DNA from: Oceanobacillus neutriphilus
GTDB lineage: Bacteria > Bacillota > Bacilli > Bacillales > Amphibacillaceae
DNA length: 64,000 nt
Direction: 5' to 3'
Assembly (NCBI RefSeq): GCF_014645515.1
Contig: NZ_BMLW01000003.1
Span: 186,001-250,000 of the forward strand
Part shown: positions 1-7,691 of the stretch, in pieces
Layout of the letters: each line of letters begins with the position of its first letter
How positions within the stretch are numbered: the first letter of the stretch is position 1
Position numbers and translations under genes: made by a program
Notes under the pieces: model-generated
Seen by the model: only the letters and a program-made list of their open reading frames with translations
The model's database searches: none
Told to the model about the DNA's origin: nothing

Positions 1-429
1 CAATTTCCCGTTTTTGTCCATTTAACAGATGGCATAGATTTATTTGGTGTACCAACTGTAGATGGTAATACTGTAAAGATTGCCAAGGTTAGTTCCGGCG
101 GGGAGGGGCCAGTGGCGAATCCGGATGCTATGAACCGAAATGTGCAATCGGAGGATTTGGAACAAATTATTCAAGGGGTAAAAAAATATCTTCCAGAATT
201 AATCCCTGAGCCAATTAGAGTAACAGCCTATATGGATGGTTATACGAAAGATCATCATTCACTCGCAGGATATGTACCTAAACAGGACAATCTTCTGGTA
301 TTTGGCGGCTTTTCCGGTCACGGCTTTAAGCTAGCGCCAGTTATGGGGAAAATTGCTTTGGAATTACTGAAAACTGGAAGTTCAAGCTATGCAGTCCAAC
401 ATTTAGATCCAAATAGATTTTTAGAATGA
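1..429 (+). CDS. Monomeric sarcosine oxidase / N-methyl-tryptophan oxidase-like flavoprotein, C-terminal part
   Basis: The frame is open from base 1 and ends at TGA 427-429, so about 142 C-terminal residues are visible and the start lies outside the window. These enzymes oxidatively demethylate N-methyl amino acids using covalently bound FAD and produce hydrogen peroxide. The family is suggested by a C-terminal GGFSGHGFKLAPVMG segment, which matches the conserved FAD-contacting tail of the MSOX/SolA group, and by an upstream MDGYTKDHHSLAGY stretch in which a Y-T-x-(T/K)-D-H element is typical. The covalent-FAD cysteine expected shortly before this stretch is not obvious: the visible sequence has VTAYMDGYT where relatives have C-Y/M-Y-T. 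The exact substrate cannot be told. A terminator follows directly. Confidence 0.75.
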   Translation, partial: QFPVFVHLTDGIDLFGVPTVDGNTVKIAKVSSGGEGPVANPDAMNRNVQSEDLEQIIQGVKKYLPELIPEPIRVTAYMDGYTKDHHSLAGYVPKQDNLLVFGGFSGHGFKLAPVMGKIALELLKTGSSSYAVQHLDPNRFLE

Positions 430-444
430 GCTGCTATTAAAAAA

Positions 445-492
445 TAAGCTTGTGGAACCCTTAAAGGATTCTGCAAGCTTACTTTCTTTTTT
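445..492 (+). terminator. Rho-independent terminator of the flavin oxidase gene
   Basis: An inverted repeat with arms AAGCTTG and CAAGCTT (plus an inner GGAACC/GGATTC pairing) is followed by a T-rich tract, 19 bp after the stop codon. Confidence 0.8.
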
Positions 493-537
493 TTATATAA
501 CTGTACATTAAAATAATTATTGAAATAGGCCACCTTA

Positions 538-1182
538 TTACTTCGTTTTTCCTGATAAAATTTGAATAGAGTTCAGAATAAATTCTACTTTTTCTTCGTT
601 GGTTAATTGTTCATTTTTTCCTATTCTCAGAAACGTACGGAATCGTTTTTCGTGGTAATCGGAAACCAGGGAATAAAGGAAAAGTAAAAAGTAATTATCT
701 AACAGAAAAGAAAATGATTTTTCATCAATATTCAATTGAATTTCATTTCTTTTTTTGGCTTCCTTAACCATTTCAAGCACATAAGAACCAGATTCCATGA
801 AATTATCATGTAATTCTTGAGAAAACTTTTCCATATTGTTAGACCCGAGGTTAGCATAAACTTTTATGTAATTAGGATACTTCATATGGAGCCTTTCAAT
901 TTCTTTTAAATATGAATGGACTGTAGCGAGGAATGATTCCTCAATATGCTTATGTTTTCTGTATAAGTGCGAGACTAAAATGTGCTGGCATCGGTTTAAT
1001 ACAGTGAGAAATAATTTTTCTTTATTTTTAAAGTACTTATAAAGGGCACCATTTGAGATGTTTGCTTTTTGGCAAATCTCTTTTACGCCTGCCCCATAAT
1101 ATCCTTTATCTGCAAAACATTCCGTTGCAACATCTAAAATATGTAATTGTTTTTCCTCAGGTAATCTTGTAAAGGCATTCAA
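538..1182 (-). CDS. TetR/AcrR-family transcriptional regulator
   Basis: This 214-residue protein has an N-terminal TetR helix-turn-helix at about residues 10-57, with the typical GYYGAGVKEICQKANIS and GALYKYFKNKEKLF elements, and a variable all-helical ligand domain after it. Such proteins usually repress a neighbouring gene and release DNA on ligand binding. The ATG is preceded by a strong GGAGGAGG-like site. It is divergent from a truncated YczE-type membrane protein gene 100 bp away, and the shared spacer carries a perfect palindrome at 1261-1277. The ligand is unknown. If the YczE gene was the original target, the regulator may now control only itself. Confidence 0.9.
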   Translation of the reverse strand: MNAFTRLPEEKQLHILDVATECFADKGYYGAGVKEICQKANISNGALYKYFKNKEKLFLTVLNRCQHILVSHLYRKHKHIEESFLATVHSYLKEIERLHMKYPNYIKVYANLGSNNMEKFSQELHDNFMESGSYVLEMVKEAKKRNEIQLNIDEKSFSFLLDNYFLLFLYSLVSDYHEKRFRTFLRIGKNEQLTNEEKVEFILNSIQILSGKTK

Positions 1183-1260
1183 TGGGAACTCACCTCCTCC
1201 TTAACTATAGAATATCATAGAATATTAAAATCTGTATATGTAATCCGAATTTGTTACATT

Positions 1261-1277
1261 TATAAGTTCAACTTATA
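1261..1277. promoter_or_regulatory. Candidate operator for the TetR regulator
   Basis: TATAAGTTCAACTTATA is a perfect 17-bp palindrome around one central base. It lies in the divergent spacer between the TetR gene and the YczE fragment, the usual position for a TetR operator. Binding is inferred. Confidence 0.45.
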
Positions 1278-1284
1278 TAGATAA

Positions 1285-1716
1285 AGAGGAACCTTTTTAT
1301 TTCCGGTTAAAAAGCGTATACTAAGCTTTAATACAAAGTTGTTTCATTGGACAGGGATCCTTCCGACTGCAACGAATACATGGCTGGATGTTATTTTTAT
1401 GTTAATGGGGATTTGTATTATGGGCTTTGGCGGGGGAATGTACAATGCTGCTGGTGTTGGTTCCGGGCCTCGTGACGGCTTTATGCTTTCTATTGCAGAT
1501 AAATTAGGAGCTCCGATCGGCAGAGTGAGAATTATAACAGAGTGCAGCGTGCTGGTGCTAGGGTTAATTATTGGCGGGCCTGTGTTTATTTTTACATTTG
1601 TGTTTACTTTCATTCAAAGTCCTATATTCCAGGCTACATATCTAAAGCTGGGAGATTTTGTATTAAAGATAGAATATAATCAAAATGAGAATAGAAAGAA
1701 AAAGCATCTCTCATAA
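1285..1716 (+). pseudogene. 5'-truncated YczE/YitT-type integral membrane protein
   Basis: The frame opens at 1285 after a stop and ends at 1716; the first possible start is a TTG at 1339 with no visible ribosome binding site. The product would be 125-143 residues, while YczE-type proteins are around 200-215. It contains the family's second-half hallmark GVGSGPRDGFMLSI, followed by IGRVRIITE and a hydrophobic GLIIGGPV segment. The expected N-terminal pair of membrane helices and first repeat unit are missing. I read it as a remnant of a deletion. A functional short protein is possible but less likely. The function of the intact family is poorly known. Confidence 0.65.
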
Positions 1717-1783
1717 AAGTTGAAATGAACATATGTAAAGTAAATGCAGTAAAACAGTATGGAAATAATTTAAACTGGATAAG

Positions 1784-1827
1784 AAAAAGGACCAGTTCTC
1801 AGAAGAATGAGTAAACCGGTCCTTTTT
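1784..1827. terminator. Bidirectional terminator
   Basis: AAAAAGGACC and GGTCCTTTTT form a 10-bp perfect stem. On the minus strand it ends the DinB/FAD-oxidoreductase/small-peptide unit (and overlaps the last codons of the small peptide). On the plus strand it ends the YczE remnant. Confidence 0.8.
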
Positions 1828-1966
1828 CTGCTGGATAAACTGAACTATTGAATAAGGATGCTATGCTTTCCTGATTTCCTTTAAATCCCTGCAACCATAA
1901 CCAGACGAAGAAAGCTGTCAGGATAATTAGAAGAAGGATGATGATAACGATATATGAGCCCTTCAT
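1799..1966 (-). CDS. Small single-pass membrane peptide (55 aa), unknown function
   Basis: An ATG at 1966 follows an AGAGG site by eight bases and opens a 55-codon frame ending at TGA 1799-1801. The peptide starts MKGSYIVIIILLLIILTAFF and continues into a tryptophan-rich VWLWLQGF stretch, giving one clear membrane helix at about residues 5-25, then a short polar tail. It begins 33 bp after the FAD oxidoreductase stop on the same strand and its end overlaps the shared terminator, so it looks like the last gene of that unit. I do not recognise a family. Its size and placement are compatible with an accessory membrane peptide. Confidence 0.6.
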   Translation of the reverse strand: MKGSYIVIIILLLIILTAFFVWLWLQGFKGNQESIASLFNSSVYPAEKGPVYSFF

Positions 1967-1999
1967 AAGGTTTGCCTCTTTTCATCATTAATCATGATA

Positions 2000-3130
2000 C
2001 TATGTGTCGCTTGTTAGCAATGCAGATTTTACATCATAATGATCTAAAATGATATCGAGATCATCATTCAGTGCTAATTTAGCAAGCTGCTGTCCAAGAA
2101 ATGGTCCCATGGTCAGGCCGGATGAACCAAGTCCATTCGCAAGCAGTACCTCTGGATGATTAGGCAGTTCTCCGATAATGGGCAAGAATCCGGGAGTGTA
2201 TGGTCGGAAGCCGACACGGGTTTCTAAAACTGTTGCTTCTGCTAAATCTGGTGCAATGGCAAGACCTTGATCTAAAATTTCATGTACAGCACCAGCAGTA
2301 ACACGGTAATCAAAATCGATTTTGTCTTCATGGGTTGATCCAATCACAAAACGGTTGTCATCCTGAGAAAGTAAGTATTTGGTTCCAGGCGGCATAACAA
2401 CGGGCCAGTCTGCTGTCTGCATAGCCGGGATTTCCAGATGCATAATTTGTGCACGCTGAAAGGAGACATCCAGTCTGATTCCCAAATGTTCAGTGGTTTC
2501 CTTCATCCAGGCACCATTTGCTAAGATAACCTTTTCAGCGTCTATTATTTCACCATTATATTTTACACCTGTTATGGTATTTTCTGTTGAGTACAGCTCT
2601 GCATTACCGGACAAAAGAACAGCTCCGTTAGCCTTTGCTGCATTCTTGAGAGCTTTTAATAATTTTCTTCCATCAACCCGTGCAGCCCCGCTGATAAAGA
2701 CTGCCTGATAATTCTTGTCCAGAATAGGGAAACGGCTATGTGTTTCTTCCGCATTAAGCCGGATAATATCACCGATTTCTGGAGCATCTTCCCGTCTTTT
2801 ATGCGCTCTTTCCTCCATACCATCTAACTTTTTAGAATCAGTATGTAAGCTTAATGCGCCAACTCGCTGATAACCGGTATCCTTTTCACCGAGACTCTCT
2901 AAATCAGCTATCAGAGATGGGTATATTGATGCACCATTTTTAGCAAGGTGGTACCATTTTTTATTGCGGCGCTGGGAAATCCAGGGACAGATAATCCCGG
3001 CAGCTGCATCCGTCGCCTGACCTTCATCATGCCGGTCAATAAGGATAACCTCTGCGCCCTGTTTAGAAAGATAAAAGGCGGTGCTGGCACCTAAAATGCC
3101 GCCGCCAATAATAACATAGGGTTTACTCAT
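2000..3130 (-). CDS. FAD-dependent oxidoreductase of the DAO family (glycine oxidase / D-amino-acid dehydrogenase-like)
   Basis: The N terminus MSKPYVIIGGGILGASTAFYL is a Rossmann dinucleotide-binding motif (GGGxxG), with the FAD ribose-binding acidic residue near residue 36 (LIDRHDEG). The C-terminal GFRPYTPGFLPIIGELP and GLGSSGLTMGPFLGQQLA segments are typical of the DadA/ThiO type. I start at the ATG at 3130 because it follows an AAGGA site; a TTG 18 bp upstream is in frame but poorer. About 376 residues, the usual length. The start overlaps the end of the DinB-like gene by 8 bp, indicating translational coupling. The amine or amino-acid substrate is unknown; no thi genes are near, which argues against a thiamine-dedicated ThiO. 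Confidence 0.85.
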   Translation of the reverse strand: MSKPYVIIGGGILGASTAFYLSKQGAEVILIDRHDEGQATDAAAGIICPWISQRRNKKWYHLAKNGASIYPSLIADLESLGEKDTGYQRVGALSLHTDSKKLDGMEERAHKRREDAPEIGDIIRLNAEETHSRFPILDKNYQAVFISGAARVDGRKLLKALKNAAKANGAVLLSGNAELYSTENTITGVKYNGEIIDAEKVILANGAWMKETTEHLGIRLDVSFQRAQIMHLEIPAMQTADWPVVMPPGTKYLLSQDDNRFVIGSTHEDKIDFDYRVTAGAVHEILDQGLAIAPDLAEATVLETRVGFRPYTPGFLPIIGELPNHPEVLLANGLGSSGLTMGPFLGQQLAKLALNDDLDIILDHYDVKSALLTSDT

Positions 3131-3587
3131 TTTTATCCTTTGCAACAACCTGATGCATTGCTTTGATTTTACCGAGATGCTCTGCCTCGTGGAAGGAAAG
3201 CATAATCAGCAGATCGCCCTGTGTTTCGACACTGCCGAACGGGACTTTAAACTGTACATTTGATTTCCAGAATAAATCATTAAATTCATTAATGCGCTGC
3301 TGCTGCACTTCTAAAGCTTCCAGTAATGCTTCTAAGCTTGGCGGTTCTTCCTGCCAATCCTTAGGGCTCGTTCCGGAACTGAACAGCTGGGCATAGCCTG
3401 CAGGTATATTCTCTGATTTCTTAGGATAACGGAATAAGAATTTTTCCATTGTAACAAGCGCATGACCTAAATGCCAGCGGATGGTATTATTAAAATAATC
3501 TGCTTGTACATCAATAACAGAATCGTCCAATTCTGAAGCAAAGGTGAGTAAAGCAGTACGTGTTAAGTTAAATTGTTTTCTTGTCAT
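3123..3587 (-). CDS. DinB/YfiT-like four-helix protein
   Basis: This 154-residue protein has the DinB-superfamily pattern of spaced histidines: WHLGHAL near residue 38 and FHEAEHLGKIKAMHQ near residue 131, which in relatives form a three-histidine metal site. Members include metal-dependent thiol transferases and many proteins without known function. The gene is first in a minus-strand unit with the FAD oxidoreductase and a small membrane peptide. The start ATG at 3587 has a GGAGG-like site upstream. The actual reaction is unknown; a link to thiol chemistry would be only an analogy. Confidence 0.75.
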   Translation of the reverse strand: MTRKQFNLTRTALLTFASELDDSVIDVQADYFNNTIRWHLGHALVTMEKFLFRYPKKSENIPAGYAQLFSSGTSPKDWQEEPPSLEALLEALEVQQQRINEFNDLFWKSNVQFKVPFGSVETQGDLLIMLSFHEAEHLGKIKAMHQVVAKDKNE

Positions 3588-3739
3588 TTCATAAATCCCT
3601 CCAATGAGATTAATTATAATCTAATAATGATTACTTTTACAGTATTTTGAGGCAGAATGAAAATATTTTCGGTATTTTTTAAAGAAAAAAGATTAGGGCT
3701 GGAGCATTGGAGGTTAAATATGATAATCTATATATATGC

Positions 3740-3811
3740 GTTCAAAAAGTACGATGAAAAAGCTCGTCAACGTAGAAATTCCCCGTGTCATTTTTATTGG
3801 ACTTTTTGAAC
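3740..3811. repeat. Intergenic hairpin element upstream of ppaC
   Basis: GTTCAAAAAGT at 3740-3750 and its perfect reverse complement ACTTTTTGAAC at 3801-3811 bracket about 50 bp. The element resembles a small stem-flanked intergenic repeat I recall from Bacillaceae genomes, but only one copy is in the window, so repeat status is inference. It lies about 40 bp before the ppaC start and may be in its leader. Confidence 0.45.
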
Positions 3812-3851
3812 ATCTTCTATATGGAAAGTTTGTCGAGGGAGGAAATAAAAG

Positions 3852-4775
3852 ATGTCAAAAACGCTCATTTTCGGACATAAAAATCCAGATACGGATACGA
3901 TTTGTTCCGCTTTAGCTTATGCTGATTTAAAAACAAAACTCGGAGCGGAGGTAAGCCCGGCCCGTTTAGGTGAAGTAAATGGAGAAACACAATTTGCTTT
4001 AGATCAATTTGGTGTGGAAGCTCCTGCACTTATTCAAGGACTCGAAGATGGTGCCGAGGTTATTTTAGTAGACCATAATGAATTTCAGCAAAGTGCTGAT
4101 AACATTGAGAATGCTGTTATCCGTGAAGTCATTGATCATCACCGCGTATCTAATTTTCAAACAAAAGAGCCGCTGTATTTCCGCGCGGAGCCGCTTGGCT
4201 GTACAGCAACTATCCTGAACAAGATGTACAAAGAAAATAATATTGAATTAGACAAAAATATTGCTGGACTTTTATTATCCGCCATTATTTCTGATTCTTT
4301 ATTATTAAAATCACCAACCTGCACAGAGGAAGATGTGAAGGCAGCACGTGAGCTGGCTGAAAAAGCAGGTGTAGACTTAGAAGAGTACGGTTTAGAAATG
4401 CTGAAAGCCGGCGCAGATATCAGTGATAAATCAGTGAAAGATTTGATTACAATGGACGCCAAAGAATTTGCGATGGGTGATGCAAAGGTGGAAATTGCTC
4501 AAGTAAATGCAGTGGACGTCAGCGAAATTTACCAGCTTCACGATGAGCTGGTAAATGAAATTTCAGCAACAGTTAATGAAAAAGGATTAGATTTATTCCT
4601 GTTTGTTGCAACAGATATCCTGAATAATGATTCAGAGGTGCTGGCAGTCGGCCCGGCGAAGGATAAAGTAGAAACAGCCTTTCATGCTGCTTTAGATGGA
4701 AATGACCGTGCTTTATTAAAAGGCGTTGTTTCCCGTAAAAAACAAATTGTTACAGCTTTAACAGAGCAGTTTTAA
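3852..4775 (+). CDS. ppaC: Manganese-dependent inorganic pyrophosphatase
   Basis: The product hydrolyses pyrophosphate to phosphate in the cytoplasm, pulling biosynthetic reactions forward. At 307 residues it is the normal family II (DHH superfamily) length. Visible metal-binding motifs are [14 protein letters not shown] at residues 7-20, VDHNEF near residue 75 and the DHH-type signature VIDHHRV near residue 97; the C-terminal SRKKQIV is the substrate-binding element of the DHHA2 domain. A GAGGGAGG site precedes the ATG. It is monocistronic, closed by a strong terminator. Confidence 0.97.
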   Translation: MSKTLIFGHKNPDTDTICSALAYADLKTKLGAEVSPARLGEVNGETQFALDQFGVEAPALIQGLEDGAEVILVDHNEFQQSADNIENAVIREVIDHHRVSNFQTKEPLYFRAEPLGCTATILNKMYKENNIELDKNIAGLLLSAIISDSLLLKSPTCTEEDVKAARELAEKAGVDLEEYGLEMLKAGADISDKSVKDLITMDAKEFAMGDAKVEIAQVNAVDVSEIYQLHDELVNEISATVNEKGLDLFLFVATDILNNDSEVLAVGPAKDKVETAFHAALDGNDRALLKGVVSRKKQIVTALTEQF

Positions 4776-4809
4776 GGAAGATACAATATTGAAGTGAAAT
4801 ATACAGAAG

Positions 4810-4843
4810 ACCCTTCTATATCACATGAGTAGAAGGGTTTTTT
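4810..4843 (+). terminator. Terminator of ppaC
   Basis: ACCCTTCTA pairs with TAGAAGGGT and is followed by six T residues. Confidence 0.88.
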
Positions 4844-5010
4844 GTATATAACATGAATAGATAGAAGGGATAAAATACATATTTGTTAAATGACAAATTC
4901 GCAAAGGATGTTGGTTAGGCTGTTTATAAAAAGTTATATTTTTGCGCAAATGGGGAGAATCTTATGGCATTCCGGTCTGTTAAACTTTAAGAAGAAGGGA
5001 GGATTTTATT

Positions 5011-5487
5011 GTGGCAAAGGAAACAAGTAGCAAAAGAATAGATTCGGCATCAAGAGTGATTATGGCATCACCGCAAACGGTATATCAGGCATTTGTAAGT
5101 CCGAAAGCATTGATTTCATGGCTGCCGCCAAATGGAATGTCGGGTCGTATCGAAAGCTTTGATCCTCAAAAAGGTGGAGCTTACCGGATAACTCTAATGT
5201 ACGAATTGGATAATTCACACCCGGGCAAAACGACAGAAAACACAGATATAACCCAAGGAGTGTTCCTGGAGCTGGTTCCTGATAAACGAATTGTGCAAAC
5301 CGTAAACTTTGATTCTGAGGATCCGGCATTCTCAGGAGAAATGATACAAAAATGGTTTTTTGAAGCAGTTTCAGATGGTACAAAGGTTACTGTCATTTGT
5401 GAGAATGTACCTGAAGGAATACGAAAAGAGGATCACGATACTGGTTTAAGATCCACACTGGAGAATCTTGCTATCTTTATGGAGTAA
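5011..5487 (+). CDS. SRPBCC / AHSA1-type START-like protein
   Basis: This 158-residue protein starts at a GTG behind a GGGAGG site. It has the Activator of Hsp90 ATPase homologue fold signature: an N-terminal ASPQTVYQAFVSPKALISWLP segment, FDPQKGGAYRITL, and a C-terminal helix ending the domain. Members bind hydrophobic small molecules or act in stress and polyketide contexts; the ligand here is unknown. It stands alone between ppaC and the cold-shock gene, with no operon partner to suggest a role. Confidence 0.8.
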   Translation: MAKETSSKRIDSASRVIMASPQTVYQAFVSPKALISWLPPNGMSGRIESFDPQKGGAYRITLMYELDNSHPGKTTENTDITQGVFLELVPDKRIVQTVNFDSEDPAFSGEMIQKWFFEAVSDGTKVTVICENVPEGIRKEDHDTGLRSTLENLAIFME

Positions 5488-5651
5488 GTTCCGCTTTATT
5501 GCTGTTTCATGAAAAAGGAGAAATACAGTTCTGTTTTGTCCGAAAAAAGGGTATGAAAGCATAGGAGAAGACTAGCTGGTATTGAAGAAGGGTACTAAAA
5601 TTTCATTTTAAAGTGATAAAAACACAGCTTGTAAGTCAATAGAATATAAAT

Positions 5652-5682
5652 AAAAAAGCTGATCAGTTAAGATCAGCTTTTT
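5652..5682 (-). terminator. Terminator of the cold-shock gene
   Basis: AAAAAGCTGATC and GATCAGCTTTTT flank a six-base loop, 14 bp past the csp stop codon on the minus strand. Confidence 0.88.
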
Positions 5683-5695
5683 ATATATCTGCTTA

Positions 5696-5896
5696 TTAGC
5701 CTTTTACAACGTTAGCAGCTTGTGGTCCACGGTTTCCTTCTTCAATGTCGAAAGTAACTGTTTGACCTTCTTCTAAAGTTTTGAAACCATCGCCTTGGAT
5801 TGCTGAGAAATGTACGAATACATCGTCTCCACCTTCTACTTCGATGAAACCGAAGCCTTTTTCAGCGTTAAACCATTTTACAGAACCTGTGTTCAT
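5696..5896 (-). CDS. Cold-shock protein (CspA/CspB/CspD family)
   Basis: A 66-residue single OB-fold nucleic-acid chaperone that melts RNA structure in the cytoplasm. RNP1 ([10 protein letters not shown], residues 13-22) and RNP2 (VFVHFSAI, residues 26-33) are both intact, and the length is exactly that of Bacillus Csp proteins. The ATG follows a GGAGG site. The leader is long (about 120 nt from the predicted promoter), as is typical of cold-inducible csp messages whose 5' untranslated region controls stability and translation. Confidence 0.96.
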   Translation of the reverse strand: MNTGSVKWFNAEKGFGFIEVEGGDDVFVHFSAIQGDGFKTLEEGQTVTFDIEEGNRGPQAANVVKG

Positions 5897-6026
5897 TCTT
5901 TTACCTCCACGTGCAATTGTTGCACTGTTTATTACTATTTAGTTCAAAGTTGAATCTCAAGACGAAAGATCAATTCTTTTATTGTATCTCATCCTGTGTT
6001 TCTAACGAACTTAAATAATTATCTAT

Positions 6027-6057
6027 AGTATATCACACAACTATTATAAAATGCCAA
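6027..6057 (-). promoter_or_regulatory. Predicted sigma-A promoter of the cold-shock gene
   Basis: On the minus strand TTGGCA is followed after 19 bp by TATACT, the latter carrying an extended -10 TG. This predicts a leader of roughly 120 nt before the csp start, in keeping with cold-shock genes. Confidence 0.5.
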
Positions 6058-6221
6058 CTTTTTTCGGAAAAAATTTTAAAGAATTATTTTAGATTATTTC
6101 AATATGTTTCCGGGACCATTTAACTGTTTTTTGCAGCCTTCCAGGTGCTGCAGGAACAGGTTTTTCACTGCATAGAAAATTATAGAATTATTGCCTTGTG
6201 GATAACTATTTATAGAAAAAC

Positions 6222-6490
6222 AGCCGCGTCCAGCTCCGAGCGCCAAACTTTAGAGATTTCACGTCACGCCCTACGATAAAGAAGACTTAGTGATTGGCAA
6301 GCCGTCAGGCGTAGACAGAGCTAAAGTAGCACTTATGCCCTGGGGTGAAAGTCAACATCGGTTCGTCACCTCACCGTGTTTCCTTTATCTCCTAAGTAAA
6401 GGAAGTTCGACCAAGGTCGAACCACCCCCAAAGACCGGGGGCGCAATCTCTACGTTTTTAAGCAGGCGCTCTGCGCATTTGTTCCTGCTG
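6222..6490. repeat. Intergenic GC-rich repeat, family R3 (long form)
   Basis: This stretch begins around CGTCCAGCTCCGAGCGCC, contains GCCCTACGATAA and TTTCCTTTATCTC, and ends near TACGTTTTTAAGCAGGCGCT. The same landmarks, in the same order, occur in the 148-bp insertion at 61469-61616. It resembles the GTCCAGCTCCAGCGCC-type intergenic repeats I recall from many Bacillaceae. It contains a perfect GTTCGACCAAGGTCGAAC hairpin and a CCCCC/GGGGG hairpin. No convincing gene is inside. The preceding stretch 6058-6221 shows nothing I can assign. Confidence 0.65.
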
Positions 6491-6584
6491 TTTGAAAATC
6501 ATAAAAGAAATTGGGTATCTGTCTTATTCGATCTGTACATTTATAACATACATTAAAAGAGAGAAGAAAAAGGAGGCAGAGCGT

Positions 6585-6914
6585 ATGCAAGGTAATGGGC
6601 AATTTAATCAGCAGCGTCCAAATGAAAGAACAATTGTACATCCGACAAAGCATCAATATGTTCATACGTCATCAGAAGCCGTTGTTAATCATATTCATCC
6701 CATGCACACAACCTACGTGAATCATCAAACTATAAAAAATCAACATTCCCAGCCATATGGAAAGGAAGCGTTTGTCGGCAGACAGCATACAGGTCCACAA
6801 CCGCAGTTTCCCTCTCCGCCAATGGGTTTACCGGGGCAGATACCACCCGGACACATGGGAGAAATGAGGAGACATCCGGGTGCTCCTCCATGGAGAAGAC
6901 CGGGAATGTGGTAA
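6585..6914 (+). CDS. cotD: Inner spore coat protein, CotD family
   Basis: The ATG at 6585 lies seven bases after AAAAGGAGG; an in-frame ATG 93 bp upstream has no such site and adds a lysine-rich tail unlike CotD, so I reject it. The 109-residue product has the CotD-like histidine/proline composition and repeated motif pattern TIVHPTKHQYVHTSSE, VNHIHPMHTTYVNHQ, then a proline- and glycine-rich tail. CotD is assembled into the inner spore coat and is made in the mother cell. The next gene is ypsA, and cotD-ypsA adjacency is also found in Bacillus subtilis, which supports the call. A strong terminator follows. Confidence 0.88.
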   Translation: MQGNGQFNQQRPNERTIVHPTKHQYVHTSSEAVVNHIHPMHTTYVNHQTIKNQHSQPYGKEAFVGRQHTGPQPQFPSPPMGLPGQIPPGHMGEMRRHPGAPPWRRPGMW

Positions 6915-6946
6915 CAATAAGGCAGTGAGGGGCTGCCTTATTGTTA
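6913..6946 (+). terminator. Terminator of cotD
   Basis: AACAATAAGGCAG pairs with CTGCCTTATTGTT, 13 bp perfect, beginning at the cotD stop. There is only a short T run after it. Confidence 0.75.
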
Positions 6947-7066
6947 TAGAGTGGGACTGGCTTCCAAAACAAGTATTCCTGCGTTAGAATGATAAATAGC
7001 ATATAAATGAATGAGCAAATAAAATCACAAATGAGCTAAAATGTTTTATCAAGAAAGGATATTAAA

Positions 7067-7621
7067 GTGAAAATATTACATGTAACAGGCTATAAACCGA
7101 CAGAATTGGGCATCTTCAAAGAAAATGATCCAAGGATTGTTTTTATCAAGGCAGCTATAGAGAAAAGACTGCGTACATTTATAGAAGAGGGATTAGAATG
7201 GGTTATTATTTCAGGCCAAATGGGGATTGAACAGTGGGCAGCTGACGTAATTATGGATTTAAAAGAGGAGTATGATGTGCAGATAGGTGTTTTCCCGCCG
7301 TTTGAAAACCAGGATCAGCGCTGGCCTGATCCGATCAAGGAAAAATACGAAGAGTTAATGATGACTGCTGATTTTTTTAAGCCTCTCTATAAAGGAGAAT
7401 ATCAGGGAGCCTATCAATTTCGGGCAAAGGATTTGTGGCTGATTGATAAAAGTGATGGAGCTTTGCTTCTTGTCGATGATGAATACCCCGGCAGCGTCAA
7501 ATTTTTTTATGATGCTACGAAGCGGACGTCTAAGGAATACCCCATTTTTACGATTACTCCACAGGATTTAGATGATATTGTGCAGGAGCTGCAAATGCAG
7601 GATCCGGATTATTGGGATTAG
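7067..7621 (+). CDS. ypsA: YpsA, SLOG-superfamily protein
   Basis: A 184-residue protein with the DUF1273/YpsA layout: N-terminal VTGYKPTELGIF, the Rossmann-like glycine element ISGQMGIEQWAADV at about residues 48-61, and LLVDDEYPGSVKFF near residue 141. SLOG proteins are proposed to bind nucleotides or nucleotide-derived ligands; in Bacillus subtilis and Staphylococcus YpsA has been linked to cell division and oxidative stress. The GTG start follows an AAAGGA site. Order with cotD matches Bacillus subtilis. Confidence 0.92.
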   Translation: MKILHVTGYKPTELGIFKENDPRIVFIKAAIEKRLRTFIEEGLEWVIISGQMGIEQWAADVIMDLKEEYDVQIGVFPPFENQDQRWPDPIKEKYEELMMTADFFKPLYKGEYQGAYQFRAKDLWLIDKSDGALLLVDDEYPGSVKFFYDATKRTSKEYPIFTITPQDLDDIVQELQMQDPDYWD

Positions 7622-7691
7622 CCGGAGAATTCTTGAATGGTACGACCCTTATACAACATAGAATAGTATGAGGAGGGGAGGGACGTTTGCA

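Noticed and set aside
6290-6556. 88-codon frame in the R3 repeat
   Set aside because: Runs through repeat hairpins with no ribosome binding site and no protein-like pattern.
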